Positions 59,365-64,000 of a DNA stretch of 64,000 nucleotides are shown piece after piece. Below the pieces are notes generated by a model. That model had not been told where the DNA came from, searched no databases, and saw only the letters and a program-made list of their open reading frames with translations. The position numbers and the translations under genes were made by a program. Numbering within the stretch: the stretch's first letter is position 1; each line of letters starts with the position of its first letter. The DNA comes from Candidatus Bartonella washoeensis Sb944nv (GTDB lineage: Bacteria > Pseudomonadota > Alphaproteobacteria > Rhizobiales > Rhizobiaceae), in the NCBI RefSeq assembly GCF_000278135.1, contig NZ_JH725023.1, positions 433,669-497,668 of the forward strand. The letters are read 5' to 3'.

Positions 59365-60836
59365 ATGAAAAAATTCTATGCCACAAGTGTGCAAAATGAC
59401 GTGAAGTGTTTTTCTTAACCATTTTCTCTGAGGAGGGCGGCGTTGGTTGCAATGGTTGTATTTTTTCAAATATTTCTTCTGTAAATGATGATGTTAGCGT
59501 GAATATTGGAGATGTGCAACTCGGTGCTGTCACAGTAAATGGAAGAGATCAGCCCAATGAAGTTTTGATGTCTGTAAGTGAGCAAGCAACGGTATCGGAT
59601 AATAATCTAATGACATCGGGTGTCAATGTGATGAATGTTGATATGACAGCAAGTACTGAAGGTCTACAGGCGAATAATGTATCTGATATCTTGTGTAATG
59701 ATTCAACTGCGGCACTGCTGGGCAGTGCCAGACTGCAACGTGATGTATCGGGAACTAATGTTATGTTTGGTAATAATATAGAAAAAACCTCAGACATCCC
59801 TGGTGGGAATGATAATGTTGCTGATGCTTTTGAACACGTAAGTATTTTCTTTGTGGATCTTCATAAAGAAATTAACAATGTAGTGAGCGATAATCTTGTT
59901 AAGCAAGATGAAAAAACGAAACTTATTAAGATTGGTGCGGAAAAAGATGGTACTGAAGTAAGTGTTTTGAAAAAGGAAAACAAGGCTCGGTTACTTTTTG
60001 GAGTAATGGCTGGAGCCTTTTCAGAAAATTCAATGCAAGCAGTGAATAGGTCGCAGCTTTATTTTCTGAGCAATCAGTTAGCTGCGCAGTTTGGAAGTGG
60101 TGTTGGCTATAAGGATGGAGGGTGGAGTATTTCTACTTCAAAGTAACGCAATTCAAGAACGATGGTAGCTCTGGTGAGAAAAAGAATTATAAAGACGTTG
60201 CGAGTGCTTTCGATAGTATAAGTGATAGCACGTCGAGTATCAACGATCCTATTAGTAAGATTGCCAACAATATCAATACCAATAATTTAAATTGGAATGA
60301 AGAGAAAGGAGCCTATGACGCTAGTTATAACGGTCAAGTCAGTAAGATTACGAATGTAGCGAATGAAAAAGTTGAAAAAAGCTCAAAAGAAAGCGGTTAC
60401 TGGTCGGCAATTGCGTGATTATACTCAAGAACAGATGAAGATTGTTTCGAACAATACCAAAAGGTATACGGATGAATGGATAAATAATATAATAGTAATA
60501 ATTCTGCTGATCAAGCTCATCAATATACTGATATGAAGTTTAAAGTGTTGAGTTATAATATTGCAGGGGTATGTACGTAAACAGGTAAGATAAGCTGCTA
60601 ATATTGGTTTGGTGATATCTAATTTGCGTTACAGTGATGCACCTAGAAAATGAAGTTTTGGATTTGGTGCTGGTTTATGGCGTAGCCAACCTGCCCTTGC
60701 TTTTGGTGCTGGTTATACGTTTAGAAATGGAAACATTCGCTCTAACTTATCTATACCCAGTGTTGGAGGTTACAGGGGAGGAGGGGTAGGATTCACTATG
60801 ACACTAGATGAAAAAACGATAAAATATTTCAATTAA
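59365..60836 (+). pseudogene. trimeric autotransporter adhesin, decayed copy 2
   Basis: ATG 59365 opens MKKFYATSVQNDVKCF and stops at once. A second frame (59406-60146) carries a degraded passenger, with NVADAFEHVSIFF, NLVKQDEKTKLIKIGAEKDG and SNQLAAQFGSGVGYKDGGWS. A third (60122-60418) continues FKVTQFKNDGSSGE and NLNWNEEKGAYDASYNG. The anchor is broken by more stops and shifts (DQAHQYTDMKFKVLSYNIAG, then GAGLWRSQPALAFGAGYTF) and ends at TAA 60834-60836. No head domain remains. The start resembles copy 3, so it is a shortened, inactivated paralog that could still donate sequence by recombination. Confidence 0.88.
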
Positions 60837-61391
60837 ATTTCCATTTACCTTTATTTTATACAATATTTTATACGAGGGTGAAAATTTTATATAGAAAAAA
60901 TTTTTCAAATAAAAAATTACACAATGCTTAAATAAAATGTAATTTAAATAAATTTATACAAAAAAGTATTTAATTCTTTGTATTAAAGATTTTTCAAACG
61001 CACATTAAAATTGCATTTTTTTTCTTGCTATTTTGTCAATATGTTTTATATTTAAAGGTTATATCAATAAATAAGATTCATTATGGTAATAAATAAAAGA
61101 CATTCTTCTTATGAGGGGAGAAGAAACGAATTTAAAAAAAACAAAAGAATCACATACCAATACGTAACTTTCATTCACACTCTTCTACGTATCCTAGATC
61201 GTTAGTGTAAAAACCCTTTATATCAAAACGACATACCCTGCCATTTTTCTCCTCAAAGACATCTACGATATAAAAAACAATCACAGGCCGCAAACAAAGT
61301 AAATTTACGTAAACCAATAAATAAAAACTGAAGATATAGATAGCGCTAAAATGTGTCTTTTTTATGTCTTTTCCTGTTCGGAGAGTTTATT
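60837..61391. other. AT-rich spacer between adhesin copies 2 and 3
   Basis: About 555 bases, no gene. The last bases (GAGAGTTTATTATGAAAAAA) match the leader of copy 2 closely and provide the ribosome binding site for copy 3. Confidence 0.5.
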
Positions 61392-64000
61392 ATGAAAAAA
61401 TTCTATGCCACACGAGCCACGAGTAATTTGAATTATTCTCGTTTTCTTTATTCACCATCTTTGGTGAGAGAGGTTTCGTTGGTTGCTGTGGTTGCATTTT
61501 TGTCGAATTTTTCTCCTGCAAATGCTGGTGTAAGTGGAGACACGGGGAATGGACAACCCAATAATGTTAAGACAAATGAGCAAGTTCAATCTGTTGGTGT
61601 TTTTGCACCTGTATCTTTAGATGAACAAGCAATGGCATCTGTTCCAGTGAGTGCTGGTGTGATGAGCGTGGATGTAACGGCCGGCGCTGAAGGTTTGCAA
61701 GCCAATGAGATGAGTGGAGGAGCGCATTCTGTTGAAATTTTTGCGCCTTCAATTGAACAAGCAGCGGTATTAGAGCCATTGCATGCTGGTATGACAATAA
61801 GGAATGGACGACCTAATAGTAGTGTTACGGCAGATGAACAAGCACAATCATTTGAAGTTTTTGCACTTATCGGTGAGCAACCTGCATCAGATAATCATTC
61901 AACACAATTTTTGACAAGAGCGATGCCAAATGTGCTTCCAATAACTGAAGAAGATTATGGTGAAAGCCATCCTCTTAGTTCAGGCTATAACTCCCAGGCA
62001 ATAGGGAATAGTGCTATTGCGATGGGGCCATGGGCACAGACAAAGGATATTGATAATATTGCTATAGGTAAAATGGCTCATGCTTCCGGTAAGAGTGCTA
62101 TTGCAATAGGTTCAGAATATCATAAGGAGAATGGAGATGATTATACAACGGCTAAGGGTGACTATACGACAGCAGTAGGTGCTATTTCTAAGGCACTAGA
62201 CTATGGTGCAACTGCTTTAGGTCATCGTGCATATGCGTATAACAATAGAAGTATTTCTATTGGCTTTTATTCAAGAGCATATAATTACGGTAGTATTGCT
62301 TTAGGCTCTCAGGCTGAAGCGAAGGTTGACGGAGGTGTTGCCATAGGAAAGGGATCTGTGGCTAGTATTCCAGGTAATATTGCAGGTTATGATCCGATTA
62401 CTGGGAAAAATACAACACAAACAAATGTGATATGGAAGTCCTCACCTGATTTTGGTGCAGTTAGTGTTGGTGTTATAACAGGTGATGCTAAGGACTGGAA
62501 AACACGACAAATTACCGGGATAGCAGCTGGAACTCTAGATACAGATGCAGTTAATGTTGCGCAGTTAAAAGCGTTAAGAGCTTTCGCGGCACAAGGTTGG
62601 AAGCTTTCCGTTGGTGGGGCTAATGCTACAGATGTTAGCATAGGTGGGACAGTAGATTTAGCTGCTGGCAGTACAAATCTGAAAATTACAAAAGGCGAAA
62701 AAGACAACAATATAAAATTTGATCTGGCTAAGGATATTACACTGGATCGTGCAAAAGTTGGTGGAAATACCTTAGATGCAACAGGTTTAGTTATTACGAG
62801 TGGTCCGAAAATAACGACTGCTGGCATTGATGCTGGAAATAAAGAGATAAAAAACATTAAGGCTGGAGAACTCTCTGCAAATTCGCAACAAGCAGTGACT
62901 GGGTCTCAGCTTTATGCAACCAATAATAATGTAACCCAAAATACGAATAAGATTACTGAAGCCAATACTAAAATTACTAAGAATACTGCTGATATAACCA
63001 CAGCTAACAGTAATATATCTTCTCTTGATAAGAATATATCAACCTATTTTGGTGGTGGTGCAAATGTTCTTCAAGGTAAAGGACCCACTTATAAAATTCA
63101 GGATCAACAATATAATGATGTTGGCTCTGCTTTCGAAGGTGTAAATAGTTCTTTCACAAATGTTAACAATAAAATTACAGAGGTGAAGAAAAATCTCCTT
63201 GTTAAGCAAGAGGAAGAAACGAAATTGCTCAGCAGTGATGAAGTTAGCAAAAAGGGAACGGGTGTGATCACCATTGGTAAGGAAACTGGTGGCATTGAAA
63301 TCAGTGTGTTGAATCAAGATAAGTTTACTCGGACCATTTCTGGTTTGAGCGGTGGGAAGCTTACTGAAAATTCAAACGAAGCCGTGAATGGTAGTCAGAT
63401 GTATGTACTGGGTAACAAGATAGCTACGTATTTGGGGGGGGGTGCTGATTTTGGCTATGGAAACTGGAGCGATCCAGCTTTTAAGATTAAAACAATTAAA
63501 GATGATGGCAGTGAAGGCGAAGAAAGCTATATGAATATTGCAGCTGCGTTTGAGGGTGTTGGCACTTCTTTCACGAATATTAAAAATGAGCTTAAAAAAG
63601 AGATTAACAATGTTGTGAGTGATAGTCTTGTTAAGCAGGATAAAGAGACTGAACCTATTACTATTGGTGAGGGAACTGATGGTAATGAAATCAGTATTTT
63701 GAATCAAGAGAAGAATAGTCGGACAATTTCTGGTCTAAAAGCAGGGACACTTGCGGATACTTCAACAGAAGCAGTAAATGGTGCACAGCTTTATACCCTA
63801 GGTGATAAGGTTGCGAAGACTTTAGGTGGTGGCGCTAGCTATGAGAATGGCACTTGGGTTACTCCTACATTCACGGTTAAGAACTTCAATTCTGAGGGCA
63901 GCGTTTCTGAAACGACCTATGATGATGTAGCATCTGCGTTTACCGGTGTGGGTAATTCATTTGAGAAAGTTAAAGATTCATTCAAGAATATTAAGAATGA
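61392..64000 (+). CDS. trimeric autotransporter adhesin, copy 3 (5' part, runs off the window)
   Basis: Open for at least 869 codons from ATG 61392. The N-terminus MKKFYATRATSNLNYSRFLY with a hydrophobic core VSLVAVVAFLSNFSPANA is an extended signal peptide different from copy 1. Residues about 50-190 are a variable region with repeats of the kind DEQAMAS/ANEMSGGAHSVEIFAP. A YadA-like head (GNSAIAMGPWAQTKD, KSAIAIGSEY, GSIALGSQAEAK) spans about 200-325, then a neck TLDTDAVNVAQLKALR (about 380-395) and stalk modules with YFGGGANVLQGKG. The anchor lies beyond the window. A G9 tract sits at 63434-63442. Confidence 0.93.
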   Translation, partial: MKKFYATRATSNLNYSRFLYSPSLVREVSLVAVVAFLSNFSPANAGVSGDTGNGQPNNVKTNEQVQSVGVFAPVSLDEQAMASVPVSAGVMSVDVTAGAEGLQANEMSGGAHSVEIFAPSIEQAAVLEPLHAGMTIRNGRPNSSVTADEQAQSFEVFALIGEQPASDNHSTQFLTRAMPNVLPITEEDYGESHPLSSGYNSQAIGNSAIAMGPWAQTKDIDNIAIGKMAHASGKSAIAIGSEYHKENGDDYTTAKGDYTTAVGAISKALDYGATALGHRAYAYNNRSISIGFYSRAYNYGSIALGSQAEAKVDGGVAIGKGSVASIPGNIAGYDPITGKNTTQTNVIWKSSPDFGAVSVGVITGDAKDWKTRQITGIAAGTLDTDAVNVAQLKALRAFAAQGWKLSVGGANATDVSIGGTVDLAAGSTNLKITKGEKDNNIKFDLAKDITLDRAKVGGNTLDATGLVITSGPKITTAGIDAGNKEIKNIKAGELSANSQQAVTGSQLYATNNNVTQNTNKITEANTKITKNTADITTANSNISSLDKNISTYFGGGANVLQGKGPTYKIQDQQYNDVGSAFEGVNSSFTNVNNKITEVKKNLLVKQEEETKLLSSDEVSKKGTGVITIGKETGGIEISVLNQDKFTRTISGLSGGKLTENSNEAVNGSQMYVLGNKIATYLGGGADFGYGNWSDPAFKIKTIKDDGSEGEESYMNIAAAFEGVGTSFTNIKNELKKEINNVVSDSLVKQDKETEPITIGEGTDGNEISILNQEKNSRTISGLKAGTLADTSTEAVNGAQLYTLGDKVAKTLGGGASYENGTWVTPTFTVKNFNSEGSVSETTYDDVASAFTGVGNSFEKVKDSFKNIKN
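63434..63442 (+). repeat. poly-G tract (G9) in the stalk of adhesin copy 3
   Basis: Nine G bases, in frame as TTG GGG GGG GGT where sister modules have TTT GGT GGT GGT. A one-base slip would truncate the protein before its membrane anchor. Confidence 0.7.

Overview
The window looks like part of a chromosome of a Bartonella species (Alphaproteobacteria, Hyphomicrobiales). The evidence is the AT-rich sequence, Rhizobiales-type gene neighbourhoods (argD-argF-hslO next to gcrA; irr divergent from fabA-fabB-fabI; cyoABCD), wide stretches of decayed DNA between genes, and a tandem locus of BadA/Vomp-type trimeric autotransporter adhesins at the right end. The species cannot be fixed from the sequence alone.

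Layout. 0-13 kb: tail of a Tim44-like gene, an Smr-domain gene, argD-argF-hslO (minus), gcrA, the cytochrome c maturation operon ccmABCDG (minus), acnA and rpsT. Two decayed integrase 5' ends lie at about 1.2 and 6.3 kb. 13-23 kb: a DnaA-box-containing gap, dnaA, dnaN, recF, aroQ, and a bo3-type quinol oxidase operon cyoABCD whose last gene carries an unusual tail of five exact-length 60-bp repeats. 23-32 kb: gpsA, the unsaturated fatty acid genes fabA-fabB-fabI facing irr, an exported SH3 protein, rpsU, fhs and tRNA-Arg. 32-44 kb: an RND efflux adaptor/pump pair, pgi, tRNA-Ser(CGA), rplU-rpmA, a 1.3-kb gene-poor stretch, and a fused PTS IIA-HPr-EI protein.

44-53 kb is an accessory, partly decayed region. 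It holds tRNA-Ser(GGA), a methyltransferase, a ruined aconitase-family (LeuC/LeuD-like) gene, phage-like small genes and pseudogenes, and two tandem XRE regulators with near-identical C-terminal halves but different DNA-binding domains. It also holds a fold-III PLP-decarboxylase-like domain fused to a RimL-like acetyltransferase. The missing N-terminus of that protein is encoded upstream in another frame, joined by an A-AAA-AAG slippery heptamer placed exactly for a -1 frameshift.

53-64 kb is the adhesin locus: an intact 1806-residue trimeric autotransporter, a decayed second copy, and a third copy that runs off the window. Both intact copies contain long in-frame poly-G tracts (G8 and G9) able to act as phase-variation switches. 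A 29-bp perfect palindrome upstream of the first copy has a diverged relative upstream of the second.

Most of the left two thirds is ordinary core metabolism and replication. The strongest candidates for something undescribed are the frameshift-linked decarboxylase/acetyltransferase, the poly-G tracts with the shared palindrome of the adhesin locus, and the CyoD repeat tail.
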